Below the pieces are notes generated by a model. The model was not told where the DNA came from, made no database searches, and worked only from the letters and a program-made list of their open reading frames with translations. A stretch of 64,000 nucleotides of DNA, taken from NCBI RefSeq assembly GCF_003403095.1, contig NZ_CP031555.1, positions 2,646,001-2,710,000 of the forward strand, given 5' to 3'. Positions 1 through 8,588 of the stretch are shown here, in pieces. The DNA comes from Thalassospira indica (lineage in GTDB: Bacteria > Pseudomonadota > Alphaproteobacteria > Rhodospirillales > Thalassospiraceae). Both the position numbers and the translations under genes were made by a program. Within the stretch, counting starts at the first letter, position 1, and each line of letters opens with the position of its first letter.

Positions 1-103
1 CTTTCACCATATCGTGCGCATTTTCGAGATCGTGTTGCTGGCGCCGCTGCTTGCCAAGTGGTTTCAGCGCCACATGCAAAAGAAAGCCGCACGGCAAGAT
101 TAA
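1..103 (+). CDS. C-terminal end of a membrane protein gene (5' end outside the window), possibly AbrB/ammonia-monooxygenase-like
   Basis: An open frame enters from the left edge and ends at TAA 101-103. It encodes 33 residues: a hydrophobic stretch (IVLLAPLLAKWF) followed by a basic tail (QRHMQKKAARQD). The HH-x2-R-x7-APLLA pattern resembles the last transmembrane helix of AbrB-type putative regulator/permease proteins as I remember them, but so short a fragment cannot settle the family. It converges with soxF, with 27 bases between the two stop codons. Confidence 0.4.
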   Translation, partial: FHHIVRIFEIVLLAPLLAKWFQRHMQKKAARQD

Positions 104-130
104 TCGTCTCCTGCCGCTATGCACATCTGA

Positions 131-1405
131 TTAGCCAAACATGTCCTTGGTGATCCCGTCATACCAGGCAACAGATTCCTCAAATGTATGCCTGCGGACA
201 TCAGCACTTTCATCGGGTTGGCTGATAAAGGATGACGTGCTGGCAATCGCGCCATCAACATTGCCATATTGCGCCCCGACCTTGATCCCGTCATTGGTTT
301 CGACAAGGCTCCAGCACGTATTGAGATAACGCGCCGGAAAGACCCGCATATCCATAAGATCCGCCATCAGATGCATCACCACCACTTTCGCCTGACTGTT
401 GGCAGCTGATCCTGACTTTGGCATGGCGCCTGCGATGGACGCATCACCGATGACAAAGATGTTCTGATCGCGTTTGGACCGCATGCTTTCGGCATCCACC
501 GGGCAAAATCCACTGTCATCTGACAGCCCCGCACCGATGGCAATGCTTCCGGCCTGCTGTGCCGGAATGATGTTGAGCAACGCACCGCGAAACGTATCAA
601 AATCGGTCTCCACTGTTCCGGCTTCCACATCGACCCCCTTGATACCCCCGTGGATATTGGGTCCATACCATTCCACCATGCCCGGATAGTATTTCTCCCA
701 CCCTTCTGCAAAAAGCCCCTGTTTGGAGAATTTCTCCTTCGGATCAAGAACAACGATCGTGCAGTCAGTGAGCCCGCGTGCCTTAAGCGTATGGGCAATC
801 ATTGAAACGCGTTCATACGGGCCCGGCGGACAGCGATACGGATTGGGTGGTGCAACCATCACCACCTGATCACCATTTTTAAGGCCATCGATCTTTGATT
901 TAAGTAATTGCGTCTGCGGCCCGGCCTGCCAGGCGTGCGCGGCAATTTCCGCCAGCTCCGCCGAATATCCTGGAACACTATCAAATATCAGATCAATACC
1001 CGGTGACAGGACCAGCCGGTCATAGGGGATGGTTTCCCCGGTTGATGTGCGCACCTGCTGGGCTGTGCGATCAATTTCTTCCGCCCGGGCTGTCACTTTG
1101 CGAATGCCATAATCATTGATCAGTCGATCATAGCCATGCGTGATCGACGCAAAATCACGATAGCCACCCAGATACAGGTTGGAGAAAAAGCAGGTCGTGT
1201 ATTTCTCGGAATCCTCAATCAGGGTGATGTTGATTGCCCCACCGGCCTTTTCCGCCAAATGACGGGCCACCGTCGCCCCACCTGCACCGCCGCCAACAAT
1301 CACGACATTCTTGCGGCCTTGGGCACGCAAAATGCCCGGCATTGCCATGACACCTGCACCGGCACCGAGAAACTTGTTGAACGTTCGCCTTGTGACATTG
1401 CTCAT
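131..1405 (-). CDS. soxF: SoxF, flavoprotein subunit of flavocytochrome c sulfide dehydrogenase
   Basis: This 424-residue protein is a periplasmic FAD enzyme that oxidises sulfide and passes electrons to a cytochrome c partner. It begins with a Tat signal (RRTFNKF, Arg6-Arg7) and then an FAD-binding GGGAGG motif near residue 38. A second NAD(P)/FAD region ends in FVIGDAS near residue 320. Cys72 (in TTCFF) and the Cys of PYRCPPGP match the positions of the redox-active cysteine pair in the FccB/SoxF family. The gene is the last of the leftward sox operon, 49 bases behind a monohaem cytochrome gene that is its natural electron acceptor. It is not part of the core thiosulfate multienzyme system. 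Confidence 0.9.
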   Translation of the reverse strand: MSNVTRRTFNKFLGAGAGVMAMPGILRAQGRKNVVIVGGGAGGATVARHLAEKAGGAINITLIEDSEKYTTCFFSNLYLGGYRDFASITHGYDRLINDYGIRKVTARAEEIDRTAQQVRTSTGETIPYDRLVLSPGIDLIFDSVPGYSAELAEIAAHAWQAGPQTQLLKSKIDGLKNGDQVVMVAPPNPYRCPPGPYERVSMIAHTLKARGLTDCTIVVLDPKEKFSKQGLFAEGWEKYYPGMVEWYGPNIHGGIKGVDVEAGTVETDFDTFRGALLNIIPAQQAGSIAIGAGLSDDSGFCPVDAESMRSKRDQNIFVIGDASIAGAMPKSGSAANSQAKVVVMHLMADLMDMRVFPARYLNTCWSLVETNDGIKVGAQYGNVDGAIASTSSFISQPDESADVRRHTFEESVAWYDGITKDMFG

Positions 1406-1454
1406 TTTCTTGTTCCTGATCCGTTGATTAACGACGTTTCACAAACTCCAACCT

Positions 1455-1901
1455 TTAGTCCTTGGTCGAGAAATAGGTCGCAAGCGCTGCCAATTCTTCC
1501 ATACCAAGGCTTGTCATGATTGCCTGCATCACTGAATTTTCGCGCAGGCGATATTTGTATTCCAGCATCGCCTCGACAAAATACTCGCGCGGCAATCCGT
1601 CGATCACCGGGATCGCATGATTGGCCGCTTGTCGCTGATGACACGTCACACATTCTGTCGCCAGATAAGCGCCATAATCCGCATCACCGGGCACTGCCAA
1701 CACCTGTCCGATGGCCTCACCCAATGGCATATTCGTTGTCGTTTTCTCCGCACCGGTCTCAGCAAATGAAAAGTTCGGGATCAAGAAGATCCCGAACGCA
1801 ACACACAGCCAGATCCTATCAATGCCCAGCACCCGAAACACGCGCGCTATCAAAGCCCTGCCACCATCCGTTTCATGATGTTTCCGGTGACAATCACGCA
1901 T
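1455..1901 (-). CDS. Exported monohaem cytochrome c, SoxE/FccA-like partner of SoxF
   Basis: This 148-residue protein has a basic N-terminus, a hydrophobic segment (about 28-47) ending in FSFAET that fits a Sec signal, and one haem c motif CVTCH (Cys84, Cys87, His88). A methionine in SLGMEE near residue 132 is a candidate sixth ligand. Its ATG overlaps the soxD stop as TAATG, so translation is probably coupled. The place between soxD and soxF suggests it accepts electrons from SoxF, the role SoxE/FccA plays elsewhere. The N-terminal region before the signal is long, so a start further in is possible. Confidence 0.75.
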   Translation of the reverse strand: MRDCHRKHHETDGGRALIARVFRVLGIDRIWLCVAFGIFLIPNFSFAETGAEKTTTNMPLGEAIGQVLAVPGDADYGAYLATECVTCHQRQAANHAIPVIDGLPREYFVEAMLEYKYRLRENSVMQAIMTSLGMEELAALATYFSTKD

Positions 1902-3001
1902 TAATCAATCCCCCCGGCACCGTTTTCTTCATCACCGTCCGGCGTGACATCAAGAATACGCGCGCGCATTACGATCTCGGCCGGACCATCGCCACAGTTT
2001 TCCATGCAGGGTTCGACATTGGTCGCGAAATTTGCCTCTTCCAGACGATCATCGGGATAGAAGTTCTCTTCGTTAGGTAACGAAATCTCGCTAAAGGTTT
2101 CGTTGGATAACTCAAAGTCTTCTTCTGTGACAATGTCGTTCAAATACAACAGGTAAGCTGTAATTGCGTAGGTCTGATCCGCACTCAGCGACCGGGCATT
2201 ACCAAACGGCATTGCCCGATGGACATAGTCAAAAATCGTCGAGGCGAACGGCCAATAGGACCCGATGGTCTTGACCGGACGGTCCGCCGTCAGGGTATCA
2301 AAGCCACCCGATAATACCGGCCAGCGCCCCTCACCTTCACCAAACACGCCGTGACACACCGCACAGTTTTCATCATAAAGCACGCCACCATCGGCCACCG
2401 TACCACTGCCAACAGGCAACCCGACACCGTCCGGACGCACATCAATATCCCACGCAGCAACTTCTTCGGGCAGTGCTTCGCGGCCAAGATGATAAACACC
2501 ATGCTCAGGGATCACTGCATCCGCTGCTTTCAAAGCAGGTTCCGCCGCAGATGCGGTTTCAACAGGAGCAGCTGCAGGTGCAGACTTAGGTCCCGCTGCG
2601 GCTTGCTCCGCACTTTCCGAGAAGGTTGCCAGATAGGCGATCACATTGGCGATCTCGTCGTCTTTTTTCAGGCCGACAAAGGCCATCTTCGTACCTTTGA
2701 CATAGTCGCGCGGTTTCGCCAGATATTCGGTCAGACTGTCGTGGTCCCAGACCAAACCTTCTTCACCGGCCTTGGTCATCGCCTTGGAATATTTGAAATC
2801 CTCAAGCGATCCTGCGACACGCCCAAAGATTTCATTGAGCTCTGGTCCGACCTTGTTTTTGGCCCCTTCACCCACGGCGTGACAGGCGGCACATTTGCGG
2901 AAAACCTTCTCGCCTGCGTCTGCATCTTGCGCGTTGGCATTGGTTGCCCATGCTGCGCCAAGCAGAACGATGCTTGCGGTAAACTTAAGAAACTTCGACA
3001 T
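1901..3001 (-). CDS. soxD: SoxD, dihaem cytochrome c subunit of sulfane dehydrogenase SoxCD
   Basis: SoxD takes the six electrons that SoxC removes from the sulfane sulfur carried by SoxY and hands them to small cytochromes. The 366-residue protein has a signal peptide ending near residue 24 (NANAQ). It has two haem motifs, CAACH (37-41) and CAVCH (213-217), joined by an Ala/Pro-rich linker around 133-160. A Cys pair lies in the tail (EPCMENC). It starts inside soxC: the coding regions overlap by 17 bases, and the ribosome site GGAGAGG lies within the soxC end, so the two subunits are probably made in a coupled way. Confidence 0.93.
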   Translation of the reverse strand: MSKFLKFTASIVLLGAAWATNANAQDADAGEKVFRKCAACHAVGEGAKNKVGPELNEIFGRVAGSLEDFKYSKAMTKAGEEGLVWDHDSLTEYLAKPRDYVKGTKMAFVGLKKDDEIANVIAYLATFSESAEQAAAGPKSAPAAAPVETASAAEPALKAADAVIPEHGVYHLGREALPEEVAAWDIDVRPDGVGLPVGSGTVADGGVLYDENCAVCHGVFGEGEGRWPVLSGGFDTLTADRPVKTIGSYWPFASTIFDYVHRAMPFGNARSLSADQTYAITAYLLYLNDIVTEEDFELSNETFSEISLPNEENFYPDDRLEEANFATNVEPCMENCGDGPAEIVMRARILDVTPDGDEENGAGGID

Positions 3002-4280
3002 TTTCCGCCTCTCCGTTCGACTTCAGATACCAGGTCTGGATGCCATTATTGTGATAGATCGAGTTATCGCCGCGTGCCGCGCGCAGGGCGTCCTTGGTCG
3101 GCTGGACGTAACCCTGTTCGTCAATGGCACGCGATTGCAGATAAAGCGGCGATCCGTCCCAGCTGAACTCGTAATAGAAACGATGCAGCGACCGGCTAAG
3201 GCTCGGCCCGTCAATCCGGGCATGCTGCCAGTTGCGGCCACCGTCAATCGACACATCAACGCGCTTGATCTTGCCATGGCCAGACCATGCAACACCGGTA
3301 ATGATTGTATGGCCGCGGCCATGGGTGATCGGCGCCTGCGGGCTTGGATTGGTGATGACCGATTTGACATCCATTGCCCAGGTAAAGCGCCGTGCACGGC
3401 CATCAGGCATAAGATCGGTATATTTCGACGTCTCTTCGCGGAGCTGCCATGGCTTATCGCCGACCTCGATCCGGCGCAGCCATTTCACCCACATATTGCC
3501 TTCCCATCCCGGAACGCACAGGCGCACCGGATATCCTTGTTCGGGGCGCAGGGCCTCGCCATTCATTTTGAAAGCAACCAGGCAGTCATCAAGCGCCTTT
3601 TCAATCGGGATCGAACGGCCCATACCCGATGCATCGGCACCTTCGGCCAGGATCCATTTCCCGGCTGGTTTAACGCCGGCCTCTTCCAGAAGTGTGCGCA
3701 GGCGGACGCCGGTATACATCACATTGTGCAGCATACCGTGGGTAAACTGGCAGCCGTTAAGCTGCGCGCCACGCCACTCCATGCCAGAGTTCGCCGCACA
3801 TTCAAGGAAGTAGACCCGGTTTTCACGCGGGAAGCGCATCAGATCCTGCATGGTAAAGACAAGCGGCTTGTCGACCAGACCATTGATCATCAGGCGATGC
3901 TCGGCCGGGTCAACTTCGGCGACCCCGCTGTGATGACGCTCAAAGCAAAGACCATTGGGCGTGATGATGCCGTCAAGTTCATGCAACGGTGTGAAGTTGA
4001 TCGACGATATCGGATCGGCGGTCAGCCATGGCACATCGCGACGTACGACATGTGCTTCAAACGGTGACGGCACACCATAAGGTGCGGCATCCACGCCCGG
4101 ACCGGAATACTGGTTCCAGTCCTTGAGTTCCGTAATCGCCGGATCCGGGGGCCCGGCCGCCAACGCAGCACCGCCAGCAATTGCGGCAACCGCCGCCCCA
4201 CCGGCGGCTGTTAGCCCACCCTGAAGAAAGCTGCGCCGACTTGGCACAAAGTTCTTATCTTTTTGAGGTTGTTTGGACAT
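2985..4280 (-). CDS. soxC: SoxC, molybdenum cofactor subunit of sulfane dehydrogenase SoxCD
   Basis: This 431-residue member of the sulfite oxidase family oxidises the sulfane sulfur on the SoxY cysteine in the periplasm. A twin-arginine signal (SRRSFLQGG, Arg15-Arg16) fits export of a folded, cofactor-loaded enzyme. The oxidoreductase molybdopterin domain spans about 95-290, and Cys161 in FLECAANSG is the expected Mo ligand. A Mo-co dimerisation domain follows to the end (GVAWSGHGKI, DGSPLYLQSRA). The ribosome site GGGAGG precedes the ATG. A hairpin separates it from soxB upstream, and soxD overlaps its end. Confidence 0.94.
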   Translation of the reverse strand: MSKQPQKDKNFVPSRRSFLQGGLTAAGGAAVAAIAGGAALAAGPPDPAITELKDWNQYSGPGVDAAPYGVPSPFEAHVVRRDVPWLTADPISSINFTPLHELDGIITPNGLCFERHHSGVAEVDPAEHRLMINGLVDKPLVFTMQDLMRFPRENRVYFLECAANSGMEWRGAQLNGCQFTHGMLHNVMYTGVRLRTLLEEAGVKPAGKWILAEGADASGMGRSIPIEKALDDCLVAFKMNGEALRPEQGYPVRLCVPGWEGNMWVKWLRRIEVGDKPWQLREETSKYTDLMPDGRARRFTWAMDVKSVITNPSPQAPITHGRGHTIITGVAWSGHGKIKRVDVSIDGGRNWQHARIDGPSLSRSLHRFYYEFSWDGSPLYLQSRAIDEQGYVQPTKDALRAARGDNSIYHNNGIQTWYLKSNGEAENVEVS

Positions 4281-4326
4281 GGCTCTTGGTGCCCTCCCTA
4301 CACATTCGAAATTTTATATATATTGA

Positions 4327-4375
4327 GGCGAAAAATGCCCTGCCCGGTGATTGGAACCGGCCAGGTGATTTCGCC
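4327..4375 (-). other. Intercistronic hairpin between soxB and soxC
   Basis: The 93-base soxB-soxC spacer holds a nested inverted repeat that begins at the soxB stop codon. The outer arms GGCGAAA and TTTCGCC lie at 4327-4333 and 4369-4375. Inner arms CCTG/CAGG (4339-4342 with 4362-4365) and CCGGT/ACCGG (4344-4348 with 4356-4360) enclose a 7-base loop. No run of U follows in the sense of transcription, so a simple terminator is unlikely. It may stabilise the upstream mRNA or lower expression of soxCD relative to soxXYZAB. Confidence 0.5.
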
Positions 4376-6069
4376 TAGTTCATTCCAATCACTTTCACGG
4401 TGTCATTGCGTGGAATATCAATGACCTTGTGACGGGTAATGTAGTTTTCCATCAGATCGTAGACCGCTGGTCCTTCAACGCCTTCGTTGACGGATGCCCA
4501 ACCGGCGACGACATAACTGCGATCCGCTTCAATCGGCTCGCCAGTCTTGATCATCGTCATGTTCGAGATACGGTTGCCGATGCTTTCCTTGGGCGCGCAG
4601 CTATAGGCCATGCCACCGACACGGACCATGTCACCCCCCTGTTGGAAGAACGGATCCTTGTTAAACAGGTTGTCACAAACGTCCTCGAGGATTTCCTTGA
4701 TCTGCGTACCTGTGAATTCCAGACGATAAACCGACGGGTAATTCATGCTGGTCTGGTTATAAAGATCATCGATGGTGATATCGTCACCCGGAAGCAATGT
4801 CGTACCCCAACGGAATCCCGGGCTGAATGCCAGTTCGGCATCACGTTCTTCCATGATGCCCTGACAAATCAGGTCATCCCATGTCCCGTTGAAATTACCG
4901 CGGCGGTACAGCAAACCTGACGTCTTGCCGATAACGCGATTGCACTCGTCCTCATAAGGTGCGCGGACCTCGTCAATCTTGGCGGCCATTTCCGGATCGG
5001 GATCAATCACATCCGAGAACACCGGAATAAGTGCTGAATTATAATCGGTTACACGACCGTCTTTAACTTCCAGATCAACGCGACCCAGATATTTTCCGTG
5101 TGAACCCGATGACAAAAGCAACGTGTTACCGATCTTTATCGCCTCGGGCACGGCATCATGGGTGTGGCCTGTCAGGATGACATCAATGCCGTTCACAACA
5201 GTTGCCAGTTTCTGGTCCACGTCAAATCCGTTATGCGACAACAGGACGACCACAGCGGCCCCGGCCTCGCGCGCAGCATCGACATTGGCTTGAATAACTT
5301 CCGGGCGAATACCAAACGACCAGTTCGGAATCATCCAGCGCGGATTGGCAATCGGGGTATAGGGCATGGCCTGCCCGATAACTGCGACCTTGTGCCCGCC
5401 GGTTTCATAGAACGCTGTATGTTCGAAAACCGGTTCGTCCCATTCCGTGTCAAAAACGTTGCTGGCCAGGAACGGATAACCAAGATCATCAACGATCTCC
5501 TTGACCCGATCTTCGCCAAAGGTGAATTCCCAGTGCCCGACCATCGCATCCGGCTTGAGTAGCTTCATGCAATCAACCATGTCCTGCCCATTGGTCTTGA
5601 GCGACGTATAGGACCCCTGCCAGGTGTCACCACCATCAAGGAACAGCACGTTGCTATCCCCGCGTTCCGCGCGGATCGCCTTGACCAGCGTCGCGGTGCG
5701 ATCAAGGCCGCCAAGCCGTCCATAAGTGCGCGCCATATCGACATAATCAACCATGGTATGCGCATAGGCGAGCGGACTGCCGCGCTTTATCCCGAAGTGG
5801 GACAGGAATTCCTCACCCACCAAGTGCGGCGGAATGCCTTCAAATGCCCCGACACCGTAGTTTTCTGATGGCGGGCGGAAATAGACAGGCTTTAGCTGAG
5901 CATGAACATCAGTGAAGTGCAAAAGCGTAATGCTGCCTTTGCTGTCAAACTTCAAAAGATCGTCCTGGGTCAGACGCTGTTGGGCGGCGACACGGGTCAA
6001 ACTGCCCATATAGCCGGTCGCTGCGGTGGTCACAGCAGCCCATTGTAAAAATTGACGGCGCGAAAACAT
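4375..6069 (-). CDS. soxB: SoxB, thiosulfohydrolase
   Basis: SoxB hydrolyses the sulfone from SoxY-cysteine-S-thiosulfonate, releasing sulfate. The 564-residue protein has a Tat signal (SRRQFLQW). It then has the dinuclear-metal 5'-nucleotidase fold: HFTDVHAQ near 51, DGGDTW near 145, GHWEFTFG near 178, LLSHNG near 277 and GHTHD near 300. The substrate-binding 5'-nucleotidase C-terminal domain fills the second half. All expected metal ligands can be seen. A ribosome site GGAGG lies about 10 bases before the ATG. It stands between soxA and soxC, as in Paracoccus-type sox operons. Confidence 0.96.
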   Translation of the reverse strand: MFSRRQFLQWAAVTTAATGYMGSLTRVAAQQRLTQDDLLKFDSKGSITLLHFTDVHAQLKPVYFRPPSENYGVGAFEGIPPHLVGEEFLSHFGIKRGSPLAYAHTMVDYVDMARTYGRLGGLDRTATLVKAIRAERGDSNVLFLDGGDTWQGSYTSLKTNGQDMVDCMKLLKPDAMVGHWEFTFGEDRVKEIVDDLGYPFLASNVFDTEWDEPVFEHTAFYETGGHKVAVIGQAMPYTPIANPRWMIPNWSFGIRPEVIQANVDAAREAGAAVVVLLSHNGFDVDQKLATVVNGIDVILTGHTHDAVPEAIKIGNTLLLSSGSHGKYLGRVDLEVKDGRVTDYNSALIPVFSDVIDPDPEMAAKIDEVRAPYEDECNRVIGKTSGLLYRRGNFNGTWDDLICQGIMEERDAELAFSPGFRWGTTLLPGDDITIDDLYNQTSMNYPSVYRLEFTGTQIKEILEDVCDNLFNKDPFFQQGGDMVRVGGMAYSCAPKESIGNRISNMTMIKTGEPIEADRSYVVAGWASVNEGVEGPAVYDLMENYITRHKVIDIPRNDTVKVIGMN

Positions 6070-6186
6070 TTATTGGTGGCCTCCGGGCGATATTCACCTG
6101 TTCGGCAACGCGGCCGAGGCATTTAAAGGAAGAAAGCGGGGCAACCGGGAGGATAAGCCAATCACCCCTGTAGTAACTTTTGGGTC

Positions 6187-7047
6187 CTATTGGCGAACTG
6201 CCGGTGTCTCTACGGACAAGCCGGTGCCACGCCAGGTCACATAGACCTCGAGCGCCATCAGTTCGTCAGAAAACGCAGCCGGGAATTCCGCACGGGTATC
6301 ACGGATGCAACCGCGGAAACGGTTATGCAGTGACACCAAGCTGGCCTGTTTCAGGCGATAGGTCGGGAACCCATTGACATTGCCCTGACTGAGATGGTCG
6401 GCGCGAATGTAGTTGCCATTGTTCTGTTCATGACAGGATGCACAGGACAGATTGAGCTGCCCGGTCCGGGTGTAATAAAGCTCGTTGCCCTTCTCCCACC
6501 AGCTTTGCATGTGCCCTTCGGCAAGATCAATCGCAACCGGCGTACCCAAAGACTGATGTTTGACATAGGCGGTCAACGCCTTCTGTTCAGGGGCGTCAAA
6601 CTTGTAGGCTTCTGCCCCCATCTCTTCGGTGCGGCACTTGTTGATCTGAAGTTCCACATTGATCGGGCGGTTGGATGCTTGATCCCACTTCGGGAAGCTT
6701 GCCCCGACACCAGCCATGCTTTCCTCGGCATCCCCATGACAGGATGCACAGGATTTACCGGCACTTCCGTCAACCGTATTCCAAAGATCCGCACCGTCCT
6801 GCACTTCAAGCATTCCGGGGTTTTCAAAGGTATCGGTTTCCAAAAGACGCGTTTCTTCAGTTCGATACAGCCAACCTGACAGCACCTCGTCAAGCGGGTG
6901 ACCTTCTGGCGGTGCCGCCCTGGTGATCATCTGGATTTCGCCGTCGATGACGAGTTCATCGTCAACCGGCCCACCGGCAAACGCAATCCCGGGGACAAGT
7001 GCGGTCATGGCAACCGCAGCAGCTTTGGCTATGATTTGGTTTCTCAA
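6187..7047 (-). CDS. soxA: SoxA, dihaem catalytic subunit of the SoxXA L-cysteine S-thiosulfotransferase
   Basis: SoxA with SoxX links thiosulfate oxidatively to the cysteine of SoxY. The 286-residue protein has a signal peptide (cleavage near AFAGG, residue 24). It has haem motifs CASCH at 100-104 and CASCH at 202-206. Cys247 in RGCIRDTRAE is the expected persulfide ligand at the active haem. Two CxxCH motifs mark the dihaem type rather than the single-haem SoxA of some bacteria. It lies downstream of soxXYZ in the same leftward operon. Confidence 0.95.
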   Translation of the reverse strand: MRNQIIAKAAAVAMTALVPGIAFAGGPVDDELVIDGEIQMITRAAPPEGHPLDEVLSGWLYRTEETRLLETDTFENPGMLEVQDGADLWNTVDGSAGKSCASCHGDAEESMAGVGASFPKWDQASNRPINVELQINKCRTEEMGAEAYKFDAPEQKALTAYVKHQSLGTPVAIDLAEGHMQSWWEKGNELYYTRTGQLNLSCASCHEQNNGNYIRADHLSQGNVNGFPTYRLKQASLVSLHNRFRGCIRDTRAEFPAAFSDELMALEVYVTWRGTGLSVETPAVRQ

Positions 7048-7108
7048 GACATTCCCTCCCGATACAGTGGCGGGCCCGTGATCACCTGGATCAAGGACCC
7101 GTCCCGAA

Positions 7109-7435
7109 TCATTTTATGGCGATCTTGTTTTCAGTCTCGTAGACAGAACCGTCATCATCCAACCAGCTGAACTTGAATGTTCCAGCCTCGTTAACCTTGG
7201 CGGAAAACTCGATATAGGGGTTGGCGGAAATTGCCGGCTCGAGTTCACAGGAAAACACAGGCTTGCCGTTGAATTCACAGGTGAACTTGTTGATGATCTG
7301 GCGCGGGATGAGGTTGCCATCCTTGCCCTTGCGCAACCCTGATTCCATCGGATGGTTGATCAGCGTCTTGATGGTGATGACCTCACCAGCCGATGCGGAT
7401 TTCGGCACTTTTACACGCGGTTTGATATTGTCCAT
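7109..7435 (-). CDS. soxZ: SoxZ, partner subunit of the SoxYZ sulfur carrier
   Basis: SoxZ pairs with SoxY to form the carrier on which all thiosulfate-oxidation intermediates are bound. The 108-residue protein has no signal peptide, as usual, because it is exported together with Tat-bearing SoxY. I chose the start at 7435 (MDNIKPRVKVP) because GGGAG lies about 8 bases before it. A frame-open extension of 11 codons upstream has no such site. The beta-sandwich motifs NHPMESG and EFNGKPVF are typical. It is 20 bases behind soxY. Confidence 0.94.
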   Translation of the reverse strand: MDNIKPRVKVPKSASAGEVITIKTLINHPMESGLRKGKDGNLIPRQIINKFTCEFNGKPVFSCELEPAISANPYIEFSAKVNEAGTFKFSWLDDDGSVYETENKIAIK

Positions 7436-7455
7436 TTGACTTTCTCCCGATCCGA

Positions 7456-7911
7456 TCAGCCGCCGCAACCACCGATGGTCACTTTGACTTCTTTTTTATC
7501 CATGAAAACCTGCCCCTTACTGGTCTTTGCGACCGCAACCACATTCTGGGTTTTCGCAAGACGCATGCGGGTTTTCGCTTCGGCTGCACCGCTCATCGGC
7601 GTGAAGTGGAATACTGCGACATCCGGATTTGGGTTGCCTTCGGCAAAGATGACAACCGACTCAACGTAATCGTCATCCGTCATCGGGCTTGCCACAGACA
7701 CCTCGATCGGCACGGTGTTGCCGTTTTCGGCAATTTCCGGCGTCGTCAGGGTCAGGTCACTGCCCATCGCGGGTTCTTTACCACCGGCAAAGTTTTTGAT
7801 GCTTTCGGCTGTGGCTTCCGGCGTGGCAGAGGCGGACAGCGAAAAGCCGAACACTCCGGCTGCAGCTGCACCGACCGATGCACAAAGCATTTGGCGTCGT
7901 GTGAGATTCAT
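7456..7911 (-). CDS. soxY: SoxY, covalent sulfur-carrier subunit
   Basis: SoxY carries thiosulfate-derived sulfur on the cysteine of a flexible C-terminal arm. Here the protein ends in GGCGG with Cys149 of 151 residues, the canonical swinging arm. The N-terminus holds a Tat signal (TRRQMLCAS, Arg5-Arg6) ending near SASA. I chose the start at 7911 because AGGAACC precedes it; an in-frame ATG 20 codons upstream lies in the end of soxX. It sits between soxX and soxZ. Confidence 0.95.
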   Translation of the reverse strand: MNLTRRQMLCASVGAAAAGVFGFSLSASATPEATAESIKNFAGGKEPAMGSDLTLTTPEIAENGNTVPIEVSVASPMTDDDYVESVVIFAEGNPNPDVAVFHFTPMSGAAEAKTRMRLAKTQNVVAVAKTSKGQVFMDKKEVKVTIGGCGG

Positions 7912-7930
7912 CTTGGTTCCTCGGTGGTTG

Positions 7931-8392
7931 TTATTCTTTGAGCGTCGCCAAATAGGCCACGACATCTTCAACTTCCTGCGCGGTCAGGATTGTTTTGCCG
8001 ACCAGATCTTCGCGGACATTGATGCCGACATTCAGCGAATAGAAACCCGGCATAACCGTCTCTTCGGAGAAAACTTCTTTGGCATCAGCCACGATGGCGC
8101 GAAGTTCGCCCTCGCTCCAGCGGTCGGCAGCACCGTCAAGCGGCGGCCCGACTTCGCCGTGGAACAGCTGGTCGCTTTGATCTTTGACGGCGTGACATGC
8201 CAGACAGTTACCAAGGCTGCGATTGGCAAAGACCTTACGCCCGTTTTCCGGGTCCCCCGGCTGGCTGGTCAATGACTGGGATACAGACATGTCATCGAAT
8301 TTGACATCGGCAGGTGCAAGTGCATCAGCTGCGGCAAGGGCCGGAAGGCCAACGATCAGGCACGCAAGAAAGGTTCTTGGTTTCCAAGACAT
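7931..8392 (-). CDS. soxX: SoxX, monohaem cytochrome c subunit of SoxXA
   Basis: SoxX accepts electrons during attachment of thiosulfate to SoxY and passes them to small cytochromes. The 153-residue protein has a signal peptide (LACLIVGLPALAAADA) and one haem motif CLACH (63-67). VMPGFY near residue 112 supplies the likely methionine ligand. The start at 8392 is supported by an AGGAGG site 9 to 14 bases upstream. It is the first gene of the leftward sox operon and follows an AT-rich spacer that probably holds the promoter. Confidence 0.95.
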   Translation of the reverse strand: MSWKPRTFLACLIVGLPALAAADALAPADVKFDDMSVSQSLTSQPGDPENGRKVFANRSLGNCLACHAVKDQSDQLFHGEVGPPLDGAADRWSEGELRAIVADAKEVFSEETVMPGFYSLNVGINVREDLVGKTILTAQEVEDVVAYLATLKE

Positions 8393-8588
8393 GGCGTTGT
8401 GGTTCCTCCTGTGACGATGCCCCTGCCCTCTGTGTGGCATATGAACATCCCCGGTCTGACATCTGGCGGCTCTGACGGCGCCTTTAGTTCAAGTTATTCA
8501 AACTCAACTTTTAATTCAACACATAAATATGATATTTTTAATGTTTCATGTTCTGAACTATTAATTATGCATTTATTCCAAGGGGGTG
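8393..8588 (-). promoter_or_regulatory. soxW-soxX spacer, probable SoxR-controlled promoter of soxXYZABCD
   Basis: This 196-base spacer is much richer in A and T than its surroundings from about 8487. It has repeated TTCAA words (8488, 8497, 8515) and the string TAATTCAACACATAA at 8512-8526, followed by TATTTTT. A near-identical TAATTCAATCATAA occurs in the soxV-soxS spacer. In Pseudaminobacter salicylatoxidans the ArsR repressor SoxR binds exactly these two spacers (soxS-soxV and soxW-soxX). That the shared words are SoxR contacts here is inference. Confidence 0.5.

Noticed and set aside
2895..4067. Plus-strand open frame of 390 codons opposite soxC
   Set aside because: It lies wholly antisense to a clear soxC and reads as Arg- and Ala-rich sequence without domains. 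Such frames arise from the codon bias of the true gene.
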